In this document: positions 14,201-26,627 of the stretch, in pieces
Numbering within the stretch: the stretch's first letter is position 1
How the letters are laid out: each line of letters begins with the position of its first letter
From: Tetrahymena thermophila SB210
Taxonomy: Eukaryota; Ciliophora; Oligohymenophorea; Hymenostomatida; Tetrahymenidae
Length of the DNA: 64,000 nucleotides
Assembly (NCBI RefSeq): GCF_000189635.1
Contig: NW_002476431.1
Span: forward strand, 248,001-312,000
Direction: 5' to 3'
The notes under the pieces: generated by a model
What the model was told of the DNA's origin: nothing
Database searches by the model: none
The model's input: only the letters and a program-made list of their open reading frames with translations
Program-made: the position numbers and the translations under genes

Positions 14201-15927
14201 ATCATTAAACCTTCTCCTTCTAATACCTATTTAAGATTTATAAAATTTAACTGAATATTATATACATGCTAATAATTTTTTTACGTTAGTACCACTCATC
14301 AATATAGGAGTAGGAATCTCATGTCTATTTCTAAATTAAAATTAATAAAATGAATAACATGAAGAAACATGATTACTAATGAAAATTTGTATAATATGGA
14401 GAATTAATAATTTACTTTATATCTTTTGTTAAGTTCATTCTATTGTATTCTTCTCTTCTTTGTATACATTTAATGACACTCTACTTATGAACTGGATCTA
14501 GAAATTTTTAATTTATTTAAGTTTAAGAAAAGAAGCACTTAGTAATTAACAAAAAAATTTTTTGATTAATTTGATGTAATTAATATATGGGTAAAAGTAA
14601 AATTTTAATATTCACTTATTTTACTGGTTTAAATTACTTTGATTATAAAATTGTAAAATGAAATAAATTAAAATAGAGGCAAAAGCTTAATAAATAACTA
14701 ACTAACCTCTTAGTAAAATTAATTAGATTTTGTTATTGTATATTTAAATACTCTAATCGCTTTTACAAGAATAAAGAATTACTTCTCTTTTTCAATTCTA
14801 CCTATTTATTTAGAATTAATTAATTATGCGCACCTTGGTTTAAATGTGGCATTTTTTAAAAATACTTAATTCTTCTTACATTTTTTATTCTTTATAATAA
14901 TAATTATTTATAGTATTTTACCTGGTTCTCCTGTCATAACAGACTCATCACATTTAATATCGACTGAGTAAAGGCAAATACCATCTGCAGGTAATTCCAT
15001 GCCTCCTTTTATTTTTATAATGTCTCCAGTTAGTACTTTATCTCGATGAATAGTTATTTCAGATCCATCACGAAATATCTAAACAGTTAAACTTTCAGAA
15101 CTAACATTGTTTAATTACTAGAATTACTTTTCTTTTTTGTAGTCGTTAGCTGCTGCTACTGTTGAACACACAATAACTGCTACTAAAATTGCAAATCCTT
15201 CAACCCAAGCTATACTTCTTTTATCAGCAGGAGCTGTACCTACTTCGACAGAAATAGATATAATAGCAGCTACAACAAGAATTCTTAATGTTAAATCCTG
15301 CAAAGCATCCCATAGCAACTAACAAAATGTAGCAGGAATAACTTATTCTCTTCTATTATGTCCATAAATACGCTCTCTGTCTTTAATTTCATTTGGAGAT
15401 GTGCTAATACCAGTTTTTAAGTTGGATCCTAATCCTTCTATGAATAATCGATTTATCAAATCCTATTCCATTGGATAAGGAATTGTAGAGGGCGTATTTA
15501 AGATTTCTTGATAAAATTAAGGAGAGAAATATGATGATTACTTATACATTTTTTCAATTTCATCTACTTCTTCACAAAAATCACGTTTTTCACTTAATCT
15601 AACAATGTTAATTAGTTTTTATGGAGGAATTTTAAATTTCTCAGTTGCATTAAATGTTTCATCATTTAGAATCTACAATTCTACCTATTCTTTAGTCGTC
15701 ATTTTCCACTTTCCACTAAAGGTAAGCTGCTTATATCTTTTGAAATTCTTTAATAAACTATGTAGAAATTCTTAAGTATTCTCTTCAAATTCACTATTTC
15801 TTTTTCTATCTAACAAATATTATCTTTGATTTTTAACGATTTTATTTTTCTACTATTTATAACTCTTAATTTTTTTGATTTCAATTTCTAATTAAATTTA
15901 TTTAAATTGTAATGAATGCACCTTCAT
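11247..15927 (-). CDS. Plasma-membrane-type Ca2+-transporting P-type ATPase
   Basis: P2B-type Ca2+ pump exporting Ca2+ from the cytosol or into alveolar/vacuolar stores. The minus-strand read shows, in order: an N-terminal region ending in a helix pair ([13 protein letters not shown]...), the actuator motif MTGEP, then [14 protein letters not shown] in the Ca2+-binding fourth membrane helix. The phosphorylation motif CSDKTGTLT follows, its Asp codon at 13800-13798 and interrupted by an intron right after DKTG. Next come [14 protein letters not shown] and the hinge motif [11 protein letters not shown]. The C-terminus is short and polar, ending in AGPVE. Start chosen at MKVHSLQF (15927), the first ATG of the open frame; a later ATG at 15702 (MTTKEQ) is possible. 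Multiple introns include one of about 424 bp (14921-14498), followed by an 82-bp exon (14497-14416) that supplies the expected DPV-K segment. Stop TGA 11249-11247. Confidence 0.93.
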
Positions 15928-16294
15928 TTATTTTTATTTAATAAAATATGACAAAACAAACTTTGCTGATTGTGGTTTGCTTTAAAGTCACAATTTAAAG
16001 AATAAATAAATAACTTTAAAATGACAAAAATATGTAAAACTATGTTAGTGGCTTCAATAAAAATTAAAAAAAGCTAATTTGAAAAAAAAAAATAAATTCA
16101 AGAAAATTGCTTGCTTGAAATAGAGATTTATCTAAATTCATAAAGTAAAAGCATTTGAAATTGATTTAAATTATTTTTGATTTCATATTTTTTATATTAA
16201 ATAAGGAAGATAAATTAGTATTGCTCCAAAAATAAAAAAATGAATTAAAAAATAATTTTATAAAATATAAAATTAAAGAAAAATAAACTCTTAA
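15928..16294. other. Divergent intergenic spacer
   Basis: A/T-rich stretch between the divergently transcribed Ca2+-ATPase gene and the unrecognised gene at 16295. It must hold both promoters. No specific site can be recognised. Confidence 0.55.
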
Positions 16295-18352
16295 ATGCAT
16301 AATCACATTGATGAATTCTATATTTACGAGGGAGGTATAAGATTAATATGTTCAGGCGAATAATCAAAAAAAATATGAAATATCAAGATTTTTTTAAATT
16401 CATTAATAACTTTATTTTGAATAAATTAACAATTAAAATAAGTTAAAATTATTTAATTTAAGCAAATTGGATTGTATTAAATTTTCAAAATAAAATGGTT
16501 TATTTTAACTTAAATAAAATAATGTTGAAAACGTTAAAAAATTGTTTTATTTTAAAATTAATTTTCATTATTAATAGAATAAAATCTTATTTTTCTTATT
16601 TTTCATTATATTTTAGGGTATTTAAAAACATAAAAAAAATAAACTAATTTTATAAGTCAATTAAAGCTAAGAATTTAGTTTAGGATGAAGAATCAATTCA
16701 TTCATTCATAAAAATATATATTTAATTTACATTCAAAAAAGATACAAATAAAAACTATTAAGAAAATAATAGAAATGTTTAGAAACTTAAATAATTTGTT
16801 TTATAAAGTTAATCACTTAAATAAAAGCAGTTTATATAGAAACTTAGAAGTATAGAGGCTTACTTATTAGATATAAAGAAATTACTTTCAGCAATTTCTC
16901 CCAAAATATGTAATTTATTTGCTACTTGAATTCACCATTTACGTTTACAGGAGTTAATAGAAGCTATTTCATTTAATCTATTTACTTAAATTAGTAAAAT
17001 CAATTTAAATTTTGAAAATTAATATGTAGGAATGCAGAAAAATTCTACTTAGAGAGAATAAACCTATTAATGATTAGTATAGGAAGACAGCTTTGAAATC
17101 GTATGAATAAATTATCGAAAAGGTTAAAGACAATAAAAAAAAGCTTATATTTTTTATCTTAGTCCTACTAATATGCTAATATACCTCAGGATATGAAAGT
17201 ATGCAAATATTAAATAAATATCTTAAAATCATATTAAAACGATCTGTTAATTATCATAATATTTAGAACTTGTTTATTGGTGGAAGTTCAGAGAGCCTAT
17301 TAAAAATAAGCTGATGAGATGGTTTTTTGGAGCCGAAAATGTTATTCCTAGCACAATTGTCGAATAAAGTTTCCATGATGTAACTAATTTATTAACTAAA
17401 ATACTAATTTAAATTTTATAAATTACTAAAAAATTAGATTAAGATATCTCCTGAAAGCATTGACATCTTATCATTATAATTTAGAGAAAAGGAAAAAACT
17501 CTTAAATTAGGTATAAGTCGCAAATACATGTCTAAAATATATAAAGACTTTCATCTCTTTGAAAAAGATGAGGATAAAAGAATATTTTATGTTTCTTCTG
17601 GCTATTCTAAAAAAGTATATAAATAATTTTAAAATATTTTATTAAGCTCTTAATTTTTTTATTCTAATAAATCTATCTATATAGAGAAACTAAAAACCTG
17701 CAGGAATTAATTTAAGAGAATTCCTCAAATTATATTATGAAGGTTATTTGAAGCTAGTTAAAAAAAACCCTAAATTATCTGAAAGCGAGTATCTGAAATA
17801 ATTTTTAAATAGCTTAGAAACACACTTTGAAGGAGTAAATAAATATATTATATTATAACTAATTTAAAGAAACTCATTTTACTATTACTTTAGATGAAAG
17901 CTTGGGAAGTAGAATTCCTGAAAAAGAGAAAAGATTTCAAAAAACTAGAATAAGAACAAGAAAAATCTACTGTAGTAAAGGAGATGTTAAAAAAAGACCC
18001 TTTGATTTCATTATAAAATTTAGAGTAGGAAGTACAAAAATTAGGTTTTGTTGGAGTCAGTACAAAAGAAAAAATATTAATTTTAAATAAGCAACTTACT
18101 TTGCTTCTTGTATACAAAAATTATTATGAAGATAAAAAAGAAATGTAATAATTTTCATTAAAAACTATAAATAATGTTATTTAAAATTCAAAAAATAGGT
18201 CATTTGGTAGTAAATTAAACAGAATTGATCTTAAAATAGAGAATACAAATAATGAAATTGAAAGTGTCAAAAAGTAAATAGAAGATTTAAATGCAGTTTT
18301 ATCAAGCCACTATAAAAATGTAACCCTTTTTGTAAATAAGGAGTAAATTTGA
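16295..18352 (+). CDS. Unrecognised multi-exon protein with helical C-terminus
   Basis: Candidate start is MHNHIDEFYIYEGG at 16295; the following 16360-16640 is so A/T-rich that one or more introns are likely there. Clear coding blocks follow: around 16660-16910 (ending LLDIKKLLSAIS), 17060-17200, then YWWKFREPIKNKLMRWFFGAE (about 17270-17340). Next comes SIDILSLQFREKEKTLKLG ... FYVSSGYSKK (about 17440-17615), and the clean last exons from 17690. The last exon (17893 on) is charged and predicted helical. Proposed introns at about 17201-17269, 17380-17437, 17616-17692 and 17837-17892 each join matching phases. Stop TGA 18350-18352. I do not recognise a domain family, and the N-terminal gene structure is uncertain. 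Confidence 0.5.
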
Positions 18353-19118
18353 AATATTCTTCAAAAAATAATTTATTTAATAGCTATAATTAAAAATAAA
18401 TAAATAAATATATGATTCTCTAAAAAGTATATGGTTAACTAAATAAAATTTTAAATATGTTTCATAAAAGTATATTTTAAGTTATGTATTTATTTATCAA
18501 CTAATCAATAAATTCAAATAGAATCATCAAAATTTAATTTAATTTTTAGTTTTTTACTATTTCTGAAAATAATAGTAATTAAGATTTCATGCTTATTTAC
18601 TTTTATATTTGAATCTTAATAACTATTTACTTTATATTTATAGAAGTTGAATTAAACATTCAGAGGTAAACAATAATATTTTTTACGTAAAAGCTTATAC
18701 TATAATAATTAAATTATATAAAAAAATTATTTTATTAATAATAAATTGAATTAAAATTAATTATTTCATAAAAAATATTTTTTATTCTTAAAATTATAAT
18801 GATAAACAAACATAATAAAGATTATTTTAATAGCTAAAAACACTATACTATTTTTGATATATTTGTGGAGAAATTTAGTTTTAAATAAAAAATGAGACAT
18901 ATTAAAAATAAATAATTATTCAATATCAAATGTTAAATATGTTAAAGTTTATTTGTTTATTTATTTAGTGTTTTGTTAGCCTATAAATTTTTTTAATTTA
19001 TCATTAAAAAGTAATAACAATAAATTGGTAGAAATTAATCACTTAAAAAGTATATTATATTTGGCACTATTTATATTAATTAAGGAAGATTTTAAGTTAA
19101 AATATCAGCATAATACAA
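18353..19118. other. AT-rich intergenic spacer
   Basis: About 770 bp of A/T-rich, codon-structure-free sequence between two plus-strand genes. I see no ORF, RNA gene or notable repeat. Confidence 0.55.
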
Positions 19119-22100
19119 ATGGTAGAAGTTTTAAAAATATTTTTTTTTTAAATGAAATAAATATTAAATAAAACTAACATATATTTAGTTCATTTATACA
19201 TAAATTAATTAGGGTATTGATGAAAAAATTTATGATCTGTTAGTCAAAACTGAAATGCCTAGAAATATTGATGACGCAGATACTCTAAACACCTACTTTT
19301 CTAATCTAAATTTTTTTAGCAAATTAATGGACTCCTTTGGTTAAGAGCACAAAGACTTAGTTGTTTCTAGTGTAATGAAAAATAATTTATGAAATATATT
19401 CATTCTTAAAATAAAATTTTGTAAAAAATTTAGATTTGGCGTACTATTAGGTTTTAAAAATTTAAATAAAATGAAGTGGTATTTAAAGAAGGTGATAAAT
19501 CTAATGGTAAAATGTTTGTAATTATCTCAGGAGAAGTATGTGTGGCAATAAAAAAAAAGATAAATGTTTTTGAAGAAGAAAATAAGAAGTAATAAAAAGA
19601 GGAACAGGAAAAAAGAAAATAAACTGATGAATCTTAAAAATCAATAGATTAAAATATTTCTAAGGAGCTTATAGCTAACATAACTATTGAAGATAATGAT
19701 GATTTAGATAATGATTAAAATAATTAAGAGGATGATGAAAGTAGTTCAATTAAAAGCCCTGCACTTTAGCATTTAAGAACTAAAATTTTGCATAAAAATT
19801 CAAGTATAATGAGTAACAAACTCAATAAGTCAATAAGCAGTCCTAAAGCAAGTACAATCAAATCAAAAATAAAGAGAGATATGTCTATATGTATAGATAT
19901 TAGCTAACTAGGAGATGTTGTTGCTAAATTAGGAACAGGCTTTTCTTTTGGAGAAAAAGCAATTATGGAAGAAGGAGGTATCCGTATGGCCTCTATTTAC
20001 GCGAACTAAGATACGGAAGCGTTAGTGTAATTAACTATAACATTCATTTTTTTAATTACAAATTATATTTTTAATAAAAATAAAACATTTTAAATATTAT
20101 AAATTTTCATATTTTGGATTTTAAGCAAAAAACAATTAATGGCATTCAGGACTTAAATTAAAAAAAAAAAAAATCTAAATTTTAATTTAACAGTTAATGA
20201 CTGCTTGTTAAATTGATTGCGGTTATTAAAAACATTATTTTTGTTTAAATACAAAAAACATTTTCACAATTTTAATTAAATTTTCCAAATTTAAAATCAA
20301 AAGCATAATGAGAGAAGATTTTTTATTTATTAAAAAAATGATCGAATAAGCAAAGAGAGATAAAATTTTCCTAATAAAATAAACAATACCTGGAATATCT
20401 AATGTTAGTTCATGGTAAATTTTAGAACAACTTGCTTATGTTTTTTAAGAATAAAAATTTTTAAAAAACGATTATTTATCAATTTAAGGAGAAGCCACAA
20501 ATACTATTTATATTTTAGTAAATGGGAAATTAGAAATTAGTTCTTAGGTATAGTTAGAAATAGAAGATCCAAATTAAAAATATATGACTAAATTCAACAA
20601 AAATATCTCTCCTCCAATAGATTAAAAATAGCTAAGCAGTAAAATATCTAATTTTTTTTTTAAGATTTAATTTAATGTATTAATAAAGATAATTCAAATA
20701 GTCTCTCTACAGATAAAGTAGACAGTAAGTAAATGGTATTTAAAGAAAGTATTGAATTAAAAATATGTGATATTGATACTCCTTAATTTGTTTGTGAGGA
20801 TATACTTACTTAGAAATACTAATAATATAATGTAAAGGTAGTAAGCAGCAAAGCATTATGCTATGTAATAACTAAAAAGTTATTTTAACAAAAATTTCCA
20901 AGAGAATCAGTTGAAATGGTAAAGTAAATGTTTTAGAATAAACTCAAAAGAAGATAAGAGATGATTAACTAATAGATATTTAAGTATTAAGATTAATTTA
21001 AATAAGTTGAGAGGAAAGAGTCTCTCAATTACGATAATTAATAATTTAAGTAGAGATTTAAGAAATAATACTTGAATAAAGTTTATAATGAAAGTCTTTT
21101 AAAAATGAATATAAATTATGTACCCAAGAATAAGAAGGAAATTATATATTAATATGAAAAATCAGAAGAAGAAAGACAGTAAGAAAAGAATGACATGTTT
21201 TAAAAGTATTAGTAAGCAAAGAGTTTTATGCAAAATAAATATTAGTTGGGTTAAAATTTACAAAACATTCAAGAATTCGTATAGGATGAAAACATGCACA
21301 TGGAATACATGAACATTATGAATTTAATGAAAAAAAATTTTTCAGATTTTTTGATAGATTACACAAAAAAATTTATAGATTAAAATTGTATAATTACCTA
21401 CAAATAGAAGTAGTCAATAAATAACCACTAAAAACTATACTTTTAGAAGCAGCAAACTCAAACTATTTCCACTTTGGATGAGGTAAATCTTTCTCAAAAG
21501 TTATAATTAAGTGATTTCAGTAGGAAAGTTTCAATTTTAGGATCTGATCCAAATAGTATTGCAGATAAAAAAATGTCTAGATATTCATTAATATCGATGA
21601 GTCCAAGCTCACCAAGTTAAAAAAATAGAGACAGAGATGCAAGTAAATAAATTCTATTTATAAAATATATTAGCAAAGCTGAAAACAATTAATTTATTTT
21701 TTTTAATTAGTTAATTCTTTTTCAAGTTACAATTCCATCAATGTTTTACATTTGAACAAACAGGTATTTAATTATTTAATGGTATTTTAAATATTTTTAA
21801 AACTGTTTTTAATTTAATTAAGTCAAGTTTCAAAAGAGACTCAATTCGCAGTGAATATGCTTAACAGGATCAAAAATCTAGCTAATTCAGCATGATAACT
21901 GACTTAAAAAAACTTGGTGAAGAATAGGTTGAAGATAGCATTGCAGTCAAATAAATCCAAAATTTGTCAGAAAAATATGAAAACACAATTAACGAAGCTC
22001 AAGTAGATTAAGTCCAAGAGAAGCTATGTGAAAGTTAAAAGTAAACTAGTTAACATTCTCCAAAATTGAATAAATATAGGCAATCAAAGGATAGCCAATT

Positions 22101-23508
22101 ATCTCAATCTCCTAATGCGAGACAAAGCAGATTCAAGAATAATATTTTAATAAGCATACCTAATTTAATGAAAACTTATAGTGAAGATAACATTCCAGAA
22201 ATAACAGACAAACAATCCAGTATGAAAAAAATGATTTCGTCATCAAATTCATCTCCAAAGGCAGGATAAAAAGATTAGATATTATTTAGGAATGATAATT
22301 CTTCAAAAAGCTACGAAAAGTCAATTATATCAACATAGAATCATCAAAACAATGGCGAAGAGAAATCTCTACTTATTTAAGGTACATTTAATATGGGAGA
22401 TGGAAACCTCAAATAATTAGAAATGGATCTAAAATAAGAATTAAAAAATAGAGGTCTCCTTAAAGTAGAAATACAATAAAGTGATTTGAAAGAAATATTC
22501 CCAAATTTAGATAAATATTAAAGAGGAAAAATTTAGTAGAAAGTACAAAGGATAAAAGAGAGATCATAAAGAATTTAATAACAAGGTTTAAGTAACATAT
22601 AAATTTCATCAATTAAAGATAGCAATAAAGCAAGCTCTATTGAGTAAAGTTCTATTAGAATAATTGAATAGTCTTAAGAAGCAGATAACAGTTTTAATGA
22701 CAAATAATAACCTTAGCCTTTTAACCTATCAATATTCTAAAAATAAAATCCATTAATAAAATTAGAAAATTAAAATAGCAAATAAAATGGGAGCCTTCTG
22801 AAATAATACTCTTAACCATTTTTACCTGCTAAAATTCAAAATATAAATTCTATTGATCCACCCCTTTTCTTACCTCAAATAAATAAAAATTAATCAACTC
22901 ATAGCAATATATAAATTGGGTAATATGGAACCGATGAAATATCTTAACATTCAAAGTAAAATAGCTACTAAGTTAGCTATATTTCTAACACACCTAATAG
23001 CAGGGATAGCAGTTTAGGATATTTTTCAAAAGATTCAATCAAGGAATTAAATATAATCCAATTAACAAAGTACAAGTCATAACTTACTGAAAATAGTGAA
23101 TAAGTAAATTTGTCTTCAAGATCCCAGAACATAAGACAGTCATTACCTTTATCACAAAGTACATCTTAAAATGAGGCTTAAAGTAGCTTTTTGTATAATT
23201 TAGAAAATACTAAAAGTGGTAATTATAGCTCTCGCAAAAAAGAAAACTCTTCTAATCGAGTGTATATGAAGGATGCAGTGATTCAAACATTTTAAGATAG
23301 TTCTAATTGCAATAAAAGTAATAAATTAAATTTTTCTGATAATTTTACAAACTGCTAAAAGAAGAAAGAAAGCATATCCCAAAAGTAGGTGAGCACTTCA
23401 GAGCAAGGATAATCAATTCTTTAAAGAATTAATTATCAAAGACCAATAATTTTCCATAATATTCTAAATAGAGAAAAAAAAACATATAATTTAAAAATCA
23501 TTAAATGA
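19119..23508 (+). CDS. Protein with two cyclic-nucleotide-binding domains and a long Ser/Asn/Gln-rich tail
   Basis: The first cNMP-binding domain opens with FKEGDKSNGKMFVIISGEV and resumes after a long acidic insert (about 19560-19890). It ends GTGFSFGEKAIMEEGGIRMAS, keeping the FGE and Arg of a phosphate-binding cassette. A 277-bp intron (20027-20303) joins exactly in phase to MREDFLFIKKMIE and the second domain (QGEATNTIYILVNGKLEIS, about 20480-20540). The second cassette (VCEDILTQKYQQYNVKVVS) lacks the usual Gly and Arg. A charged helical region (about 20930-21460) and a low-complexity tail follow. There is no kinase or channel domain. Start is uncertain: the ATG at 19119 needs an intron (19122-19212) right after the first codon, followed by GIDEKIYDLL. 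Stop TGA 23506-23508. Probably a cAMP/cGMP-responsive regulator or scaffold. A paralogue lies at 42020-46414. Confidence 0.82.
20652..20661 (+). other. T10 tract at an apparent reading-frame break (micro-intron or indel)
   Basis: Between the two halves of the second cNMP-binding domain the reading frame must shift. Upstream is read as ...NKNISPPIDQKQLS and downstream as CINKDNSNSLSTDK. The only GT...AG segment that repairs it is about 27 nt, ending TTTTTTTTTTAAG, far shorter than every other intron here. A one- or two-base error in the T run would do the same. I cannot tell which from one sequence. Confidence 0.55.
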
Positions 23509-24407
23509 TTTAATTGTTTAATTTATATAATTATTAATTGTATTATTAAAAAAATCTTTCAAGTTTCTAATTATAATTTTTAATTTTAACGAAAACATTT
23601 GTTAATTCTAAAATAATTTAATTAATAATGATTAATTAAAAATAATGACAGCTTATAATTATTATTCATAAATATTAAAACTCTCAAGCATTTATTTGAA
23701 TTGATAATTACTAATCTAAATTATGACTGAATTTGAGTTTATAATTTAAATAAATTTCCTAGTGCATTATTTAATTTAAATTTAAGTTAATTTAAAAAAG
23801 AAAATCATCAATAATTAAGATTTATTTAATTAAATATATATAGTAATTAACATAAATATTAAAAATGCTTTCGAATAATGATTGATAAATTTAAAACTGC
23901 TAAAATATTTAGAATAGCCAAAAACTTGAAATTAAAAAATAACCATTTTTTTGCTTTATTAATCAAGATAAAAAAAAAAGAAATGCTTTTTGACTAAAAT
24001 TGTAATGACAAAAGGTATAAAACATATAAAATAAATATAATAAAAACTATTAAAAATTTCATACTGAATGAAATAAATAATGAAAATACTAAAAATAAAT
24101 TACTAAATCAATTTTTTAAATTAATATAAGAGTATAAAAAGATAATTTAAGCTTATACTTTATTTATTAAAGATAAAATAATTAATTAACATGAATATGA
24201 GTAATTTTTAATATATTACAAAAAATATTTAATTTCTATTTTTTAAATGATATAATATCAGGCTGTATGAAGAAAGTATTGATGTTACTTTCAATATTTC
24301 AGCAAAATATATAGTCTAAGTTTTAGTGTTATTTTCTCATTTAATTAAGATTTTATATAGATATTAGATAATATTTTGATATAATTTATTATTTTCTTTC
24401 TGATTCT
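23509..24407. other. Convergent AT-rich spacer
   Basis: About 900 bp between the 3' ends of the cNMP-binding protein gene and ATG8. It is strongly A/T-rich with many T and A runs. I see no coding exon, RNA gene or repeat. Confidence 0.55.
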
Positions 24408-25123
24408 TCAGATATTCTTACCAAAAGAACTATATTCGCAGTAAGAAAGATAAATAAATCCATCTGAATCTTTGTATTTTTCATAAACATCTTTTAAGCA
24501 TTAATCTATTGTTAAAATTATTTATCTTTAAACCATATTTTATTTAAGAAAAATTGAAATTATGGATATAATAAAATCATTAATAAATTTGATTCTTTAA
24601 AAAAATCTAATAATCTTATATTTATATTATTTAAGTTTATGAAATACCTCCTCTTAAAAGAATATTATCATTAACAAAGAGATAGAGAGCATCTACTTTA
24701 TTGAGACTCATTTTTCTACGTATAATTGTGTTTACTTGATAAACTCTAAGCTTTTCAAGAATTAAGAATCTATTTAAAATGTTAAAAAATAAATTAATCC
24801 AATTTATATCCAAATAATTTTCTAAATTGCTAAAATGAAACTTCAAATTATGTGCACTTTAATACAATTATTATAAAATAGAGCTATTAATACTCCATCA
24901 AATAAATTTTTGTTAAATATGTATTTTAATTTAGCTAACCGCATAATTGAATTGGAACTTAAAAAATATTTTACTTTGTCCTATCTATTTATTCTAATTT
25001 AGATTTAGGATGCTTCTCAATAATGAGGGGAATCTTATCAGGATAATTCTTTCTTATATTTTCGCATTCTGATTTTCTTTAATCTTCACTAAGAAGATCT
25101 TTATAACGTTTATTTGAGTCCAT
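24408..25123 (-). CDS. ATG8: Divergent ATG8/LC3-family ubiquitin-like protein
   Basis: Autophagy modifier that is conjugated to phosphatidylethanolamine on autophagosomal membranes. Three exons (25123-24975, 24769-24648, 24505-24408) join in phase to give 122 residues, the normal family size. Family landmarks include ENIRKNYPDKIPLIIEK (residues 21-37) and the KYLVP-like KFLIL. VIRKRIKL appears as IIRRKMSL and FVNN as FVNDN (residues 81-85). The C-terminus is YEKYKDSDGFIYLSY followed by SSFGKNI. Gly119 precedes a three-residue tail, so cleavage by ATG4 would expose the conjugation glycine. Introns are 205 and 142 bp. It is clearly diverged from yeast/animal ATG8 and is probably one of several ciliate paralogues, some of which in Tetrahymena work in nuclear degradation; that role is only inferred. 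Confidence 0.92.
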
Positions 25124-25240
25124 TTCTATTTTATGTCAACTTTCTTACCTTTTCAAATAATTTCTTTTGTTTTTTAGTTTATTTTATTTTGTTTAAAATA
25201 TTAATATTGATTGTCTTTAACACTAAAATTTTTGATGAAA

Positions 25241-25519
25241 TCATAATATTGATTAATTATTACGATTAATTTTTCTTGAAAACATGAAATAGATGATAGA
25301 TACATACACCTACAAAAGAGCATAGAAATATATGGGATTTTTCTTGTTAAATTTTTCTTTTCTTATCTTTGTTAAAAAATCAGCTCGTACTCTTATATCA
25401 GTTTTTATCGAATATGGATCTAACTTGCCATTAAATTCTTCTACTTCAAATTTACTTTTAAAATTGCTTCTCTAAATTTTTTTAGTTACCTTATTTATCT
25501 GATCTAATTTTTAAAACAT
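25241..25519 (-). CDS. Small hypothetical ORF, 92 residues
   Basis: Read with the ciliate code this is MFQKLDQINKVTKK... followed by FNGKLDPYSIKTDIRVRADF and KNPIYFYALLQ, stopping at TGA 25243-25241. The middle has mixed, protein-like composition unlike the surrounding A/T-rich spacer. The last 15 or so codons, after a GTGTATG that could be a splice donor, look less convincing. It lies 117 bp upstream of the ATG8 start on the same strand. It may be a separate small gene or an exon of an ATG8 5' region. No family recognised. Confidence 0.35.
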
Positions 25520-26627
25520 ATATAAAAAATATGAGGGTTTAATTAAATTTTTCTGGTAAGTGATTTAGTAAATTTACTATTACATTTAAAAATCTATTTT
25601 AATGTTTTAAAAAACTTTTTTAAAATTATATTTTTATGTTTATTTTAAATAAGCAGTAAAATTGTTAGAAAAAACAAGTTTATTTTTATGAAAATTTTTA
25701 AATTCTTAAATATTCTAATTAATATCTATTTCTCAAAAAAAATATAAAATTGGAATTAAAATACTTTTCTTTTGAATAAATTAAAAAAAATTTAATACAG
25801 AATTAGACAGACAGCACACTTTTTAAAAAAATTTGACAAATATTTGAAAAAAATATTTTATTTAATAGGAAGTAAATTTTTCAAATACACTTTAAATTTA
25901 TTATTATATTAAAGCTTTTTATTTTTAACAAATATTAAATTTATGATCATATTTTTTTTAGAATTTGTTAATTTTTGAAACAATCTGAATAAATTTATGT
26001 CAATTGAACTAATACCAAATATAGCATACTCATATTAAAAATTTGATAAATATTTTTACAGTTTAGCTTATTTAATAAAAATTATGAAGAATAATAGATT
26101 AATAATTATTTTTTATTAAATTAAATTTAACAATTATTATTTTTAAATTATTCAGAAGCTAGGAAATTAATATCACTCTTTCTTTTTGAATCTTATTAAT
26201 TTATATATATTGTATATTATAGTAAAAATTTAATAAATTTGAAGATATTAAGAGGTAAAGAGAAATGAGAAAAAAATAACAAGAAAAGTAATTAGTATCA
26301 ATTTTAATTGTTAATATGATTTTGATCAGAACATGAGAACGTTTCTAGCTAGAAGTAGTTTGTTTGGAATATAAATCTTGATTAAAAATGACTAGCATTT
26401 TAATTATTTTAGGAAATATTATTGTTTTAATTAATAATTTATTATTTCTTTTTGAATGTTATCTATCTTTTCTTAAGCTTTATTTTAATATTATGATTTA
26501 TTAATATTGTTATGATTATTATTATATTATTTATGAATATCTATTGAAAATTATAGGAGATTATTTTTATATATTTAAATTTAAAAAAAATAATATTAAA
26601 CTATATAAATAGAAACTAACTGCTTGC
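25520..26627. other. AT-rich intergenic spacer
   Basis: About 1.1 kb between the end of the UBR1-type gene and the small ORF, both read leftwards. It is made of A/T runs with frequent TGA in all frames. No gene, RNA or repeat seen. Confidence 0.55.

Noticed and set aside
14331..14921. A single 590-bp intron in the Ca2+-ATPase
   Set aside because: Joining its ends breaks the frame, whereas an internal 82-bp exon (14497-14416) restores it and supplies the expected motif; the larger intron is about 424 bp.
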